Notes: a model not told the origin generated them from the letters alone. 64,000 bases of DNA from Bacillota bacterium (GCA_023437365.1 JAEZGK010000099.1:186001-250000), one strand, 5' to 3'. Counted from the stretch's first letter, positions 17,519-27,558 are shown. Translations and numbers: made by a program.

Positions 17519-17725
17519 TCTTTATCCTGCTTCTTCCTGTTATAGTGATATCCCGAGGATACCGGGAAACATAGCATACCATTTATATCATTATAGCGAA
17601 AGGATGATAAAATAACAAATAAAATAATCAGCTAAGCCTATATTAAACATTCCAGTTGCCACCAACTGGCAAAAAGATTATAATTAGATAGCATCAATTG
17701 AGCAAAGGTCAGGTGGATAAATATT

Positions 17726-18718
17726 ATGAGGGAAACGTTGGAGAATAAATGCGAATTGTTTGCAGACAATTATATAGTACTTAGTAAAAAGTTCAAATGG
17801 AACAATTCGATTAATACAAGATTGGGTGCCCTGCTGTATATGATAGAGAACAGGGAAGTAGATGTGGACGCGATCAATCGCTGCCGTAAGATTATTAAGG
17901 ATAATACCGGGGTTTTCTCTCAATTCAAGGAAACAACGAATTTTATGTCCGCTGTCATGATGGCATTGCAGGCGGAGCCTGAGGTTATGTTTAAAAGTAT
18001 ATTAAACGTATATGATTCTATGAAGCGGGAGGGGTTCCATTCTTCTCCTTATCTGGTGCTGGCGGCTATCTCGATTGCTCTGCAATCGGATCCTTATGAC
18101 TATCAGAAGGTAATCACATCAGCTAAGAACTATTATGATGCCATGAAGGAGGAGCATAAGTTTATTACCTCCTCAGATGATTATGGCTTTGCAGCACTGC
18201 TGGCCATGACTGATAAACCTGTGGAACAGGCAGTCCGGGAGATGGAGAGCTGTTACAGAATCTTAAAGGGAGAATTCTTCAGTGCCAATGCGGTACAGGC
18301 GCTTTCCCATGTCCTTACCTTTAGTGAAGAGGAAGCTTATACAAAATGTATGAGAGTATCGAGTCTAAATACCGCTTTGAAGAGCAGAAAATGCAAGATC
18401 GGCTCGGGAATTGAGCTGTCCTTCCTTGGCGTGACAGCACTTTTGAAGGAGGATTCCGAAAAGCTTGCAGATGAGATCGTAGAGGTAAGAGATTACCTGA
18501 AAGGAAAAAAGGGCTTCGGAGGCTGGTCCATGTCAAGTACCGAAAGGACTATGTTTGCTGTGGCTGTGGTATGTGACGATTATCTTACCGATACCAAGCG
18601 AAGCACGATGGAGATGACTCTGGCGAGAAGTATAACAGGTATCATACTGGCACAGCAGATGGCAGTCATGGCAGCAGCTTCAGGAGCAGCAGCCGCCGCA
18701 GCGACAGGTGCCCAGTAG
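17726..18718 (+). CDS. DUF4003-family protein
   Basis: A 330-residue, mostly helical cytoplasmic protein that resembles the DUF4003 family of Firmicutes; its function is unknown. No catalytic motif is evident. The last 30 residues are an Ala-rich segment (AAASGAAAAAATGAQ). AGGTGG precedes the ATG. A hairpin at 18721-18750 (ACGAAGCC/GGCTTCGT) follows it without a T run, and pth starts soon after, so read-through is plausible. Confidence 0.75.
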   Translation: MRETLENKCELFADNYIVLSKKFKWNNSINTRLGALLYMIENREVDVDAINRCRKIIKDNTGVFSQFKETTNFMSAVMMALQAEPEVMFKSILNVYDSMKREGFHSSPYLVLAAISIALQSDPYDYQKVITSAKNYYDAMKEEHKFITSSDDYGFAALLAMTDKPVEQAVREMESCYRILKGEFFSANAVQALSHVLTFSEEEAYTKCMRVSSLNTALKSRKCKIGSGIELSFLGVTALLKEDSEKLADEIVEVRDYLKGKKGFGGWSMSSTERTMFAVAVVCDDYLTDTKRSTMEMTLARSITGIILAQQMAVMAAASGAAAAAATGAQ

Positions 18719-18786
18719 AGACGAAGCCACTCTCGAAAAGTCGGCTTCGTATAGATCAGGTTATAAATTAAGAAAGGTTTTATACT

Positions 18787-19353
18787 ATGTACATTATCGT
18801 AGGGTTGGGTAATCCAACAGACAAGTATCAGGCAACCAGACATAATATCGGGTGGGATGCGATAACACGCTTATCCGATGATTATAGAATCCCCTTAGAT
18901 TTCAGAAAGCATAAGGCAATTTGCGGAAAGGGGTATATTGAAGGAGAGAAGGTAATTCTGGCGCAGCCGCAGACCTATATGAACTTAAGCGGGGAAAGCG
19001 TTCGGGAGCTGGTGGATTTTTATAAGGTATCCCCAGAAGAGGTGATCATCATTTATGATGATATCAGCCTGGAGGTCGGTCAGCTGAGAATCCGTAAGAA
19101 GGGCAGTGCAGGAGGTCACAATGGCATAAAGAGTATCATCAGCCATCTTGGAACAGTTGAATTCCCCAGAATTAAGATAGGTGTTGGCGATAAGCCGAAG
19201 GAATGGGACCTGGCAGATCATGTGCTGTCCCGTTTCTCTAAGGAAGAAGAATCCGTCATCCGGGATGCTCTGAAGGATACCTCCGACGCCGTCCGAAGAA
19301 TGGTCACAGGTGACATCGACACCGCCATGAACCTATATAACCGAAAGAAATAG
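18787..19353 (+). CDS. pth: Peptidyl-tRNA hydrolase
   Basis: Releases tRNA from peptidyl-tRNAs that drop off the ribosome. The 188-residue protein has the GLGNPTDKYQATRHNIGW opening, with catalytic His in TRHN, the QPQTYMNLSG segment, and the YDDISLEVGQLRIRKKGS and GGHNGIKSI motifs. Length is normal. It lies ahead of mfd, an order widely conserved in Firmicutes, but a branched structure of about 100 bases separates the two here. Confidence 0.95.
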   Translation: MYIIVGLGNPTDKYQATRHNIGWDAITRLSDDYRIPLDFRKHKAICGKGYIEGEKVILAQPQTYMNLSGESVRELVDFYKVSPEEVIIIYDDISLEVGQLRIRKKGSAGGHNGIKSIISHLGTVEFPRIKIGVGDKPKEWDLADHVLSRFSKEEESVIRDALKDTSDAVRRMVTGDIDTAMNLYNRKK

Positions 19354-19392
19354 TAAGCGACGAGAAAACTAATTAAGTTAATAAAGTAAATT

Positions 19393-19495
19393 CGTGTATC
19401 AAAGGTTATCATACATTAGGGCAATGAATAGCTGCGCAATTTGCATATGCCTGCGTAGCTATTCATTTCAAAACCAAACACCCTTGTGATACACG
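19393..19495. other. Branched palindromic structure between pth and mfd
   Basis: Outer arms CGTGTATCA and TGATACACG enclose a long inner hairpin (AATGAATAGCTGCGCA with TGCGTAGCTATTCATT, two mismatches). It ends 28 bases before the mfd start codon and could act as terminator of pth, as a leader structure for mfd, or be a repeat remnant. There is no T run after it. Confidence 0.5.
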
Positions 19496-19523
19496 TTAAG
19501 ATCTTTTCATAGGAGGAGCTAAG

Positions 19524-22500
19524 TTGAGAACCTTTACAATGCCTCTGATGGAGCTAAAGGAATTCATAGACATCAGGGAGAACATAAAATCGAAAAACCT
19601 GCCGGTACAAGTTACCGGCTGTATTGATTCCCAAAAATGCCATCTGATGCAGGGTTTGGGGGAGGGCTTCAAATATAAAGTCATCGTCACCTACAATGAT
19701 CTGAAGGCAAAGGAAATCTACGAGGACTACCGGCTGTATGACAAGGAGGTTCTGCTCTATCCTGCGAAGGACATCATTTTCTACAGCGCGGATATCCATG
19801 GAAATGCCATTGTAAGGGACCGTCTGCGTGTCTTAAGCCGATTGATTGAGCACAGGAGCGCCACCATCATCCTTTCCCTGGATGGCGGAATGGACCGTCT
19901 GCTTCCCTTGCAGATGGTGAAGGAACGTATCCTTACCGTCGACATAAATTCCGGTATTAAGCTGACCGAGTTTACAGAAGCGCTGATTCATCTGGGTTAC
20001 GAGAGGCAGGCACAGGTGGAAGCACCGGGAGATTTTGCGGTTCGTGGTGGTATTATCGATATCTTTCCTTTGACGGAGGATGCCCCATACCGTATCGAGC
20101 TCTGGGGAGATGAGATTGATTCCATCCGAACCTTTGATGTGAGCAGCCAGAGATCCATCGAACAGGTGGAAAAGCTGGTCATCTATCCGGCAGCGGAGAT
20201 CATTCCGGACGAAGCAAGACTGCGTGCAGGTATCAAGAAGCTGGAGGCTGAGGAGAAAGAATATTATAAGACGCTTCGGGAGCAGTTCAAGACAGAGGAG
20301 GCTGCGAGAATTCATCAGCTCGTAGCAGAGTTCAAGGATAATCTGGATGCTTACCACGGTTCCATCGCTTTGGAAAGCTATATCAACTACTTCTATGATC
20401 AGACTATGAGCTTTTTCCAATATTTCGATCCGGAGGAGACGATTTTCTTCCTGGATGAGCCCGGAAGACTTGCTGAAAAAGGAGAAGCAGTAGAGACAGA
20501 ATTTCGCGAGGGCATGATTGGCCGTATTGAGAAGGGCTATATCCTCCCCGGGCAGATGGATGTCATTTATGGATACAAGGAAGCCATGGGTATGCTGGCA
20601 AACCGCAATTCGGTGTTGATCAGCACTATGGAGGTAAAGAATAATTTTTACTCACCGAAGAGAAAATACGACTTTACGGTTCAGACCGTTGCCTCCTATC
20701 ATAAGAATTTTGAGGTGCTGGTTAAGGACCTGGAGCGTTGGAAGAAGAATAAATACCGAGTCATCCTGCTTTCCGGTTCCAGAACCAGGGCAATGCGTCT
20801 GGCAGAGGATTTACAGAGAGATTACGAGCTTAGCGCCTTCTATAGCGAGGATATGGACCGAGTGCTGCAAAATGGTGAGATCATGGTGGCATATGGTAAC
20901 CTGCGCAGAGGCTTCGAGTATCCGCTGATTAAGCTAGTCATTATCTCGGAAAGTGATATCTTCGGTACGGAGAAGAAGAAAAAGCGGAAGAAATCCGGTT
21001 ATGAGGGCAGTAAGATTCAAAGCTTTACTGAGCTGACCCCCGGGGATTATGTCGTTCATGAAAACCATGGTCTCGGAATCTACAAGGGCATCGAGAAGAT
21101 TGAGGTCGATAAGGTAACGAAGGATTATATCAAGATTGAGTACGGCGGAGGAGGCGTGTTGTATATTCTGGCAACAGGCCTGGATGTGATTCAGAAATAC
21201 TCAGGCTCAGAGGGACGTAAACCTAAGCTGAATAAGCTGAATTCCATCGAATGGAAGAATACGAAGGCAAAGGTACGAGGTGCGGTTCAGGAGGTTGCCA
21301 AGGAGCTTGTGGAGCTGTATGCCGAACGCCGGGAGAAGAAGGGCTTTCAGTTTGGACCCGATACGGTATGGCAGAAGGAGTTTGAGGAGGAGTTTCCTTA
21401 TGAGGAGACTGAGGACCAGCTGACAGCAATCGAAGCTACCAAGCGGGATATGGAAAGTACCGGGATTATGGATCGTCTGATCTGCGGTGACGTGGGTTAC
21501 GGCAAAACAGAGATTGCCATCCGTGCTGCCTTCAAGGCAGTATCCGACGGCAAGCAGGTTGTCATCCTGGTTCCTACGACGATTCTTGCACAGCAGCATT
21601 ATAATACCCTCGTACAGCGTATGAAGGATTTTCCGGTCAGCGTGGATGTTCTATCTCGTTTCCGGTCAACTGCAGAACAGAAGAAGACCCTGGAGCGTCT
21701 CAGGAAGGGGAACCTGGATATCATTGTCGGAACCCACAGAGTATTGTCTGCAGATGTGAAATTCAAGAATTTGGGACTCCTGATCGTGGATGAGGAGCAG
21801 CGCTTCGGTGTTACCCATAAGGAGAAGATCAAACAGCTGAAAAAGGATGTCGATGTTCTGACCCTGACGGCCACTCCAATCCCCCGAACACTCCATATGA
21901 GTCTGGTCGGTATCCGGGATATGAGCGTTCTGGACGAACCTCCGGTTGACCGCCTTCCCATCCAGACCTATGTATTGGAGCATAATGATGAAATCATCCG
22001 TGAAGCAATCAGCAGAGAGCTGGCAAGAGACGGACAGGTTTATTATGTATATAATCGTGTCAACGGTATCGATGAGATTGCAGCGAATGTCGCAAGGCTC
22101 GTACCTGAGGCGAATGTTGCGTTCGCTCATGGACAGATGCATGAACGGACGCTGGAGAAGATTATGTTTGATTTTATCTCCGGTGAGATTGATGTGTTGG
22201 TTTCCACGACTATTATTGAGACGGGTCTGGATATCTCCAATGTAAATACGATGATTATTGATGATGCGGACCGTCTCGGTCTCTCCCAGCTTTATCAGCT
22301 GAGGGGACGGGTCGGACGCTCCAACCGGACAGCATACGCTTTCTTAATGTACCGCAGGGATAAGATGCTGAAGGAAATTGCGGAAAAACGTCTGCATGCC
22401 ATTAAAGAGTTCACGGAGCTGGGGTCCGGTTTTAAGATTGCAATGCGGGACTTAGAGATCCGAGGTGCCGGTAATCTGCTCGGTGCAGAACAAAGCGGAC

Positions 22501-23060
22501 ATATGGAAGCTGTCGGCTACGATTTATATTGCAAGATGCTCAACGATGCGGTAAAATCCATGAAGGGTGAGGTGACGGAGGAGGAAACCTTCGAGACCAC
22601 TGTGGATATGGATATGGATGCTTATATTCCTGCTACCTACATCAAGAATGAGATTCATAAGCTGGATATTTATAAGAGAATTGCGGAGATTGAGAACGAA
22701 GAAGAAATGATGGATATGCAGGAGGAGCTGACAGATCGCTTCGGCGATATGCCAAGTGCAGTGAATAACCTCTTGAACATTGCACTGATCAAATCAATCT
22801 GTCATAGTTTATACATTACCGGACTGGTCCACAAGGAGAATGAGATTAAGCTGATGATGTATCCCAAGGCTAAGCTTGCCGTGGAGAAGCTTCCTGAGCT
22901 GTTGACCCAATACCAGAACAGCTTAAAGCTGATGCCTCAGTCAACACCGTATTTTGTTTACCGGATTCCGACCGGACAGAAGGGTAAGATGGATGCGATC
23001 ACCATCTTCGAGCTTTTGCATAAGCTTCTGGCGGATTTTAAGATATTAATACAATCCTGA
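19524..23060 (+). CDS. mfd: Transcription-repair coupling factor
   Basis: Mfd removes RNA polymerase stalled at DNA damage and recruits UvrA. The 1178-residue protein shows the UvrB-like N-terminal module, the RNA-polymerase-interacting domain (YVVHENHGLGIYKG near 510), the RecG-like translocase with Walker A GDVGYGKTE (about 654), DEEQRFG (about 755), TATPIPRTLHM and GLDISNVNT, and the C-terminal TRCF domain. The start is TTG at 19524, six bases after a perfect AGGAGG; no ATG has an equally good site. Length is normal. Confidence 0.95.
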   Translation: MRTFTMPLMELKEFIDIRENIKSKNLPVQVTGCIDSQKCHLMQGLGEGFKYKVIVTYNDLKAKEIYEDYRLYDKEVLLYPAKDIIFYSADIHGNAIVRDRLRVLSRLIEHRSATIILSLDGGMDRLLPLQMVKERILTVDINSGIKLTEFTEALIHLGYERQAQVEAPGDFAVRGGIIDIFPLTEDAPYRIELWGDEIDSIRTFDVSSQRSIEQVEKLVIYPAAEIIPDEARLRAGIKKLEAEEKEYYKTLREQFKTEEAARIHQLVAEFKDNLDAYHGSIALESYINYFYDQTMSFFQYFDPEETIFFLDEPGRLAEKGEAVETEFREGMIGRIEKGYILPGQMDVIYGYKEAMGMLANRNSVLISTMEVKNNFYSPKRKYDFTVQTVASYHKNFEVLVKDLERWKKNKYRVILLSGSRTRAMRLAEDLQRDYELSAFYSEDMDRVLQNGEIMVAYGNLRRGFEYPLIKLVIISESDIFGTEKKKKRKKSGYEGSKIQSFTELTPGDYVVHENHGLGIYKGIEKIEVDKVTKDYIKIEYGGGGVLYILATGLDVIQKYSGSEGRKPKLNKLNSIEWKNTKAKVRGAVQEVAKELVELYAERREKKGFQFGPDTVWQKEFEEEFPYEETEDQLTAIEATKRDMESTGIMDRLICGDVGYGKTEIAIRAAFKAVSDGKQVVILVPTTILAQQHYNTLVQRMKDFPVSVDVLSRFRSTAEQKKTLERLRKGNLDIIVGTHRVLSADVKFKNLGLLIVDEEQRFGVTHKEKIKQLKKDVDVLTLTATPIPRTLHMSLVGIRDMSVLDEPPVDRLPIQTYVLEHNDEIIREAISRELARDGQVYYVYNRVNGIDEIAANVARLVPEANVAFAHGQMHERTLEKIMFDFISGEIDVLVSTTIIETGLDISNVNTMIIDDADRLGLSQLYQLRGRVGRSNRTAYAFLMYRRDKMLKEIAEKRLHAIKEFTELGSGFKIAMRDLEIRGAGNLLGAEQSGHMEAVGYDLYCKMLNDAVKSMKGEVTEEETFETTVDMDMDAYIPATYIKNEIHKLDIYKRIAEIENEEEMMDMQEELTDRFGDMPSAVNNLLNIALIKSICHSLYITGLVHKENEIKLMMYPKAKLAVEKLPELLTQYQNSLKLMPQSTPYFVYRIPTGQKGKMDAITIFELLHKLLADFKILIQS

Positions 23061-23095
23061 TGAAACTGCATCAGTACTGGAAAGGAGAACTTCAG

Positions 23096-24502
23096 ATGAG
23101 GACAAGCCGTAAAGTATTTATCGCTCTGATGGCACTTTTTATATTGACAATGCTTTCCGCCTGCAGGGTTGGAGAAGAACGATATGAATTAACAAATTAT
23201 ATAGGAAAATCAGTATCTACCTTTGAAAAAAGGTCAGGTACAGAGTTAACAGAACAGGGTACCGGAGTCTACGGAATGGAGAATGTAGTACAGGTTATGG
23301 CTCCTGAAGAGAAGGTGAATGCCATCACATTGCTTCGTGGTGCCGGGGAGTATAAGGTACTTGGAATCATCATCGGAATGAGTAGAACAGAGGTAGATGC
23401 CCTACTTGCCGATACCTTCGGAGGTGAGATAGCAAAAACTGCCAATACGGAGAAGAATACCGTAACCTATACCTATCTGAAGAATAATAGGGAGCTTTAT
23501 ATTACTTACGATGCAGGAAACGAGACAGTGACAGAGCTTTCCTATTATGTAGTAGACTTAAAGGCGCCTGGTGAAGAGGATGCGAATGAACAGGCTAGTT
23601 CCGGACAGCTAATGGCGATGATTGGAGATACCAAGGTATATTATAATGAGGCAATGGTTTACTTAAAATCTGCGCAGGAGAATTATGAGACGGATTACGG
23701 CAAGAATATCTGGGATGCCGATATTCTAGGCAATGGAGAAACCTTTGGCAAAATGATTAAGGATGAGGTTATCAATCAAATCACTGAAATCAAGATCATC
23801 TGTGCGGAAGCCGAAAAACAGGGGATCGCTCTATCGGAGGAAGAGCTTGCAGATGCCAATGCCTATGCAAAGGAGCATTTCGAGGGCTTGGCACCGAAGG
23901 ATATCAGCCGCTACTTAATCACGGAAGAGCTTCTAAGAAAGATTTATGCAGACAACCTGTTGGCAGAGAAAGCCTTTGAGACGCTGACTATCAATGTGGA
24001 TACGAATGTTTCGGATATGGAAGCGAAGCAGATTACAGTGCAGCAGCTGCTGATTTACAGCAGTGATTACGATGCATCAGGTAATATGATTGGACTGTCC
24101 GGGGAGGATAAGACCGCTGCCTATGAAAAGGTGAGAAACCTGCTGGAACAGGCAAAAACAACGGATGATTTCTATACCCTGGCTGAGGCTAACTCTGAAT
24201 CGGACACGATAGAATATACTTTTGGGAGGGGACAGGGTCCTAAGGAGTTCAGTCCTTCCTTTGAACAGGCTGCCTTCACCCTGAAGACCGGCCAGGTAAG
24301 CGACATTATATCTACGGATTACGGATGGCATATTCTTTATTGTAAATCGGATAATAATGAGGATGCGACAATTCAAAAGAAGGAAGAGATTATCGATCAG
24401 CGCCGCAGCGAGCTCTTCGCCAAGCTGTACAGTGAATGGACGGAGAACTATGATGTGGTGGTCAACAGCGAAGCCTGGGATGCCATCACCTATGGAAATT
24501 GA
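23096..24502 (+). CDS. PrsA/SurA-like lipoprotein peptidyl-prolyl isomerase
   Basis: A 468-residue extracellular foldase. A lipoprotein signal (lysine/arginine start, hydrophobic core, lipobox LSAC with Cys at residue 23) anchors it to the outer face of the membrane. After a unique domain of about 150 residues comes a SurA-N-like helical region and a parvulin-type PPIase domain (ITVQQLLIYS, FYTLAEANS, SFEQAAFTLKTGQVSDII, YGWHILYC). The ATG at 23096 with AAAGGAG upstream is preferred over an earlier ATG that overlaps the mfd stop, because it gives a proper signal peptide. It probably folds secreted proteins and is co-transcribed with mfd. Confidence 0.88.
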   Translation: MRTSRKVFIALMALFILTMLSACRVGEERYELTNYIGKSVSTFEKRSGTELTEQGTGVYGMENVVQVMAPEEKVNAITLLRGAGEYKVLGIIIGMSRTEVDALLADTFGGEIAKTANTEKNTVTYTYLKNNRELYITYDAGNETVTELSYYVVDLKAPGEEDANEQASSGQLMAMIGDTKVYYNEAMVYLKSAQENYETDYGKNIWDADILGNGETFGKMIKDEVINQITEIKIICAEAEKQGIALSEEELADANAYAKEHFEGLAPKDISRYLITEELLRKIYADNLLAEKAFETLTINVDTNVSDMEAKQITVQQLLIYSSDYDASGNMIGLSGEDKTAAYEKVRNLLEQAKTTDDFYTLAEANSESDTIEYTFGRGQGPKEFSPSFEQAAFTLKTGQVSDIISTDYGWHILYCKSDNNEDATIQKKEEIIDQRRSELFAKLYSEWTENYDVVVNSEAWDAITYGN

Positions 24503-24563
24503 TTTTATGTCCTTGTATAGCTTCTTATGATAAAGCGATACGGAAATGCATAGTTGAATATAG

Positions 24564-24610
24564 AACAGACCGGAGATCATTCCTCACATCCGGTCTGTTT
24601 TTATTTTTTT
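24564..24610 (+). terminator. Rho-independent terminator after the PPIase gene
   Basis: AACAGACCGGA and TCCGGTCTGTT form an 11-base stem followed by TTTATTTTTTT. It closes the pth-mfd-foldase transcription unit. Confidence 0.9.
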
Positions 24611-24618
24611 ATATAAAA

Positions 24619-24678
24619 ATGTAAAATGCACTTGACATCTAATGTAAAGCATACTATACTAAAAATGTAAAGCGAACT
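24619..24678 (+). promoter_or_regulatory. Sigma-A promoter with three direct operator repeats
   Basis: TTGACA (24632-24637) and TATACT (24655-24660) are separated by exactly 17 bases. Three copies of ATGTAAAryrnACT start at 24619, 24642 and 24665, each 23 bases apart, covering the promoter. The next gene encodes an XRE-type repressor, so these are its probable binding sites and the cassette is likely autoregulated. The remaining leader to 24810 shows no gene. Confidence 0.7.
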
Positions 24679-24809
24679 ATACCATTGATTTCAGGATCAA
24701 ATCTATCAGGATGATTGCCACTGAATAAATGGGATAAAGTAGCTGTAAGCCTGGGTATTTGGCGCGCAGATACCTATGGCAGAACTAGTTACGAGAGGAG
24801 GGTGACAAT

Positions 24810-25019
24810 GTGCAGACAAGAATTCAGGAGCTAAGGAAAATGAAGAAGGTTACGCAGAATGAACTAGCGGATGCAGTTAACGTAACCAGGCAGACAATTA
24901 TTTCACTGGAGAACGGCAAATATAAAGCTTCATTAATTTTAGCACATAAGATAGCCCAGTTTTTCGGGATCTCAATCGAAGAAATATTTATATTTGATCA
25001 GGAGGATGAGAATTTATGA
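24810..25019 (+). CDS. XRE-family HTH transcriptional regulator
   Basis: A 69-residue repressor that is almost only a helix-turn-helix domain: QNELADAVNVTRQTIISLENGKY contains the two DNA-binding helices. The start is GTG at 24810, with GAGGAGGG upstream; an overlapping ATG in another frame gives only a few codons. The stop overlaps the start of the following membrane-protein gene (ATGA). Small XRE regulators joined to short membrane proteins are a common Firmicute cassette. It probably binds the three repeats at its own promoter. Confidence 0.9.
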   Translation: MQTRIQELRKMKKVTQNELADAVNVTRQTIISLENGKYKASLILAHKIAQFFGISIEEIFIFDQEDENL

Positions 25020-25495
25020 GAGGATTATTTTGCGGAACCTCAGCAAAGACAAATGAGGAATATAGGAAGGTTGTAAAGGTCAGAATGCTTATCATGACGG
25101 TGGTCGGTATCGTCGGAGCGGCTACGTTAGCAGTAGCTTTATTGGCCGGTAGCTATTGGGAGGTTACAATTGATGAACTGATGCTTGGCTTCTACTCAGG
25201 TATCGGAACCGGATTGCTGGCAGGTGCCATCGTTTTGCTGATCAAGGATGCGATCCTGCTTCGGAGTGAGGAGAAGCTGAAGAATAGCCGCTTGAATAAT
25301 TCGGATGAGCGTAATCACGAAATCAGCAGCAAAGCGATTAAGTTCACTATGATGATCATGTTGTTGGCCATGTATAGCGTTGCATTGATCGGTGGACTAT
25401 ACTATCCGGTGCTGGTAAAAATCATAACCGGCATAATATTCCTTTCCCTTATGGCCTACTACGGTGCTTATCAGTTCTATAAAACAAGAATGTGA
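25016..25495 (+). CDS. Four-TM membrane protein of XRE cassette
   Basis: A 159-residue membrane protein with four hydrophobic segments and a charged cytoplasmic loop (LRSEEKLKNSRLNNSDERNHEI) between the second and third. The loop is of the type seen in DUF2178-like partners of small XRE regulators. It is translationally coupled to the regulator by a four-base overlap. Function is unknown. Confidence 0.75.
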   Translation: MRGLFCGTSAKTNEEYRKVVKVRMLIMTVVGIVGAATLAVALLAGSYWEVTIDELMLGFYSGIGTGLLAGAIVLLIKDAILLRSEEKLKNSRLNNSDERNHEISSKAIKFTMMIMLLAMYSVALIGGLYYPVLVKIITGIIFLSLMAYYGAYQFYKTRM

Positions 25496-25504
25496 GGTAT
25501 TGTC

Positions 25505-25708
25505 ATGAGAAAATACATCTTGCCGGCGTGCGCGCCGATTGGATTGCTAATGTATGCGATATTCGAAATGATGGATCATTGTATAGAAATAAGTGATGCA
25601 GTTGCAATACCGACAGCTATTGTATCGATTGCTTTTATGATGGTAGGGATAGTCTATAACGGGCAGTGTTTTGGCAGAGGAAAATCGCCGTTTCATAAAA
25701 TCAAGTAG
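25505..25708 (+). CDS. Small two-TM membrane protein
   Basis: A 67-residue protein with two hydrophobic segments (about 5-17 and 34-52), starting nine bases after the four-TM protein with GAGG ahead of the ATG. It is the third gene of the XRE cassette. No family is recognised. Confidence 0.65.
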   Translation: MRKYILPACAPIGLLMYAIFEMMDHCIEISDAVAIPTAIVSIAFMMVGIVYNGQCFGRGKSPFHKIK

Positions 25709-25934
25709 ACCTGTTGTTTCTTTAGTGGCATAATCAGTTTACTAATATCCGGAGAACCAAGGTGGTAGTTATGTTATATATAATATGGTTAGGTTAGAGT
25801 TAACAATGCGAGTAATAAAAGTTGATTTTCAACCATTTGTTGTGGCAGAGCAAGAGACAAGAGGAATAAAGGATATACAGAATTGGCAGGTATATGAATA
25901 GCTGACTATGATAGGGGAGTAGGAAGCACATAAT

Positions 25935-25980
25935 AAAATCCTGTAGGATATGGTTGGTTTATCATATCCTACAGGATTTT
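25935..25980. terminator. Bidirectional terminator between XRE cassette and DUF1846 gene
   Basis: AAAATCCTGTAGGATATG pairs with CATATCCTACAGGATTTT over 18 bases, with A and T ends that serve both strands. The stretch 25709-25934 shows no gene. Confidence 0.88.
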
Positions 25981-26052
25981 CATGTAGTGTTACCTTAAGT
26001 CGGTTTATTTAAATTTTCTTATTCCCTTGCTTTCTGCCAATGGAAGACAGGC

Positions 26053-27558
26053 TTATACATAATATAAGTTCTCGGAAGGGTATACCGCATCACAGGTAAC
26101 ATCAATGCCGAGCTTCTTCAGAATCTGCTCGTCATTGCGATTCAGCATGACGGTACAGTGCGCCTGAACTCCGGCAAGACCGGATAGCTTCTCATAAGCG
26201 AGCTGCGCGGTCGGGTTCGTCACAGCGCAGATACTTAAGGCAATCAGAATTTCGTTAGCATTCAGGTATGTAATCTTACTGTGAAGATCACGCTCCTTCA
26301 GATCGCGAATCGTATTCAGAATCACGGGTGAAAGAAGGAATATCTCATCACTGATGCCTGCCAGATACTTAATCGCATTCAAAAGAGCTGCGGAACAGCA
26401 ATCCATGGTAGCTGTGCCGCGTCCGGTGATAATATGCCCGTTCTCAAATTCAAGAGCAATGACAGATACCGCTTCGTTATCGGCACAGCTTTCCTTGAGC
26501 TTTGTAGCATATTCTCTGGCCGGGAGCACACAGCGTCTGTCCTCCTGCTTTAAATTTACCTCTTCCAGAATGAGCTTCATCCGGTTTACGGATTCCTCAT
26601 CCAGCAGTCCTTTTTTAAAATCACAAAGGGTTGCGAAATATCGGCGGATGATTTCCTGTTTGGAAGCCTCGGTAATGACTGAATCATCGGTAATTCCAAA
26701 ACCGACACGGTTTACACCCATATCAGTCGGGGATTGATATACGGATTCCTTGCCGGTGATCTTCTCGATGATCCGCTTGATTACAGGGAACATCTCTAAA
26801 TCTCTGTTATAATTAACCGCAACCTGATTATAACGCTCGAAATGGAAGTTATCAATCATGTTAACGTCTTTCAAATCTACAGTTGCAGCTTCATAAGCAA
26901 TATTTAAGGGATGCTTGAGGGGCACATTCCATACAGGGAAGGTCTCGAACTTGGAGTAGCCTGCATTGTGTCCCATATTATATTCATGATACAGCTGGTT
27001 TAAGCAGGTAGCCAGCTTGCCGCTGTTCGGTCCGGGTGCGGTAACGACCACGATTGGTTTGGAGGTGGTTACATAGGGATTGATTCCGTATCCGTTCTCA
27101 CTAACGATGGTATCTATATCAGCCGGATAACCGGGGATAGCAGTATGGGTGTAGACCTTGATGTTGCGGCGTTCCAGCTTGTTGATGAAGACAGTGGTCG
27201 CCGGCTGTTTATTATAACGGGTGATGACTACACTGTTTACCGTCAAACCATAGCTGCGGAGATCATCCAGAAGACGGAGTACCTCCATGTCGTAGGTGAT
27301 ACCGAAGTCACCGCGGATTTTATTACGCTCAATGTCTCCGGCGTATACACAAATGAGAATCTCGGCTTGATCCTTTAATTTTTGAAGCAGTTTAATCTTG
27401 GCATCTTCATCAAAGCCCGGCAAAACACGTTTTGCGTGCTTGTCTCCTATCAGCTTACCGCCAAATTCCAAGTACAGCTTATCGTAATTATTTACCCTCT
27501 CCAGGATGAATTTGGACTGCTCCTCGATGTATTTTCGCGGGTCGAAACCGGTTTTCAT
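26053..27558 (-). CDS. DUF1846-family protein
   Basis: A 501-residue cytoplasmic protein that I recognise as DUF1846, a family common in clostridia and streptococci whose biochemical role is not settled. Characteristic stretches are FDPRKYIEEQSKFILERV at the N-terminus, VVVTAPGPNSGKLATCLNQ near 175 (a P-loop-like glycine turn) and MGVNRVGFGI near 270. Length is normal. The start is supported by AAAGGAGG. It stands alone between a bidirectional terminator and the divergent SRAP gene. Confidence 0.88.
   Translation of the reverse strand: MKTGFDPRKYIEEQSKFILERVNNYDKLYLEFGGKLIGDKHAKRVLPGFDEDAKIKLLQKLKDQAEILICVYAGDIERNKIRGDFGITYDMEVLRLLDDLRSYGLTVNSVVITRYNKQPATTVFINKLERRNIKVYTHTAIPGYPADIDTIVSENGYGINPYVTTSKPIVVVTAPGPNSGKLATCLNQLYHEYNMGHNAGYSKFETFPVWNVPLKHPLNIAYEAATVDLKDVNMIDNFHFERYNQVAVNYNRDLEMFPVIKRIIEKITGKESVYQSPTDMGVNRVGFGITDDSVITEASKQEIIRRYFATLCDFKKGLLDEESVNRMKLILEEVNLKQEDRRCVLPAREYATKLKESCADNEAVSVIALEFENGHIITGRGTATMDCCSAALLNAIKYLAGISDEIFLLSPVILNTIRDLKERDLHSKITYLNANEILIALSICAVTNPTAQLAYEKLSGLAGVQAHCTVMLNRNDEQILKKLGIDVTCDAVYPSENLYYV

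Noticed and set aside
19833..20420. 195-codon minus-strand frame inside mfd
   Set aside because: Antisense to a well conserved gene and without start signals.
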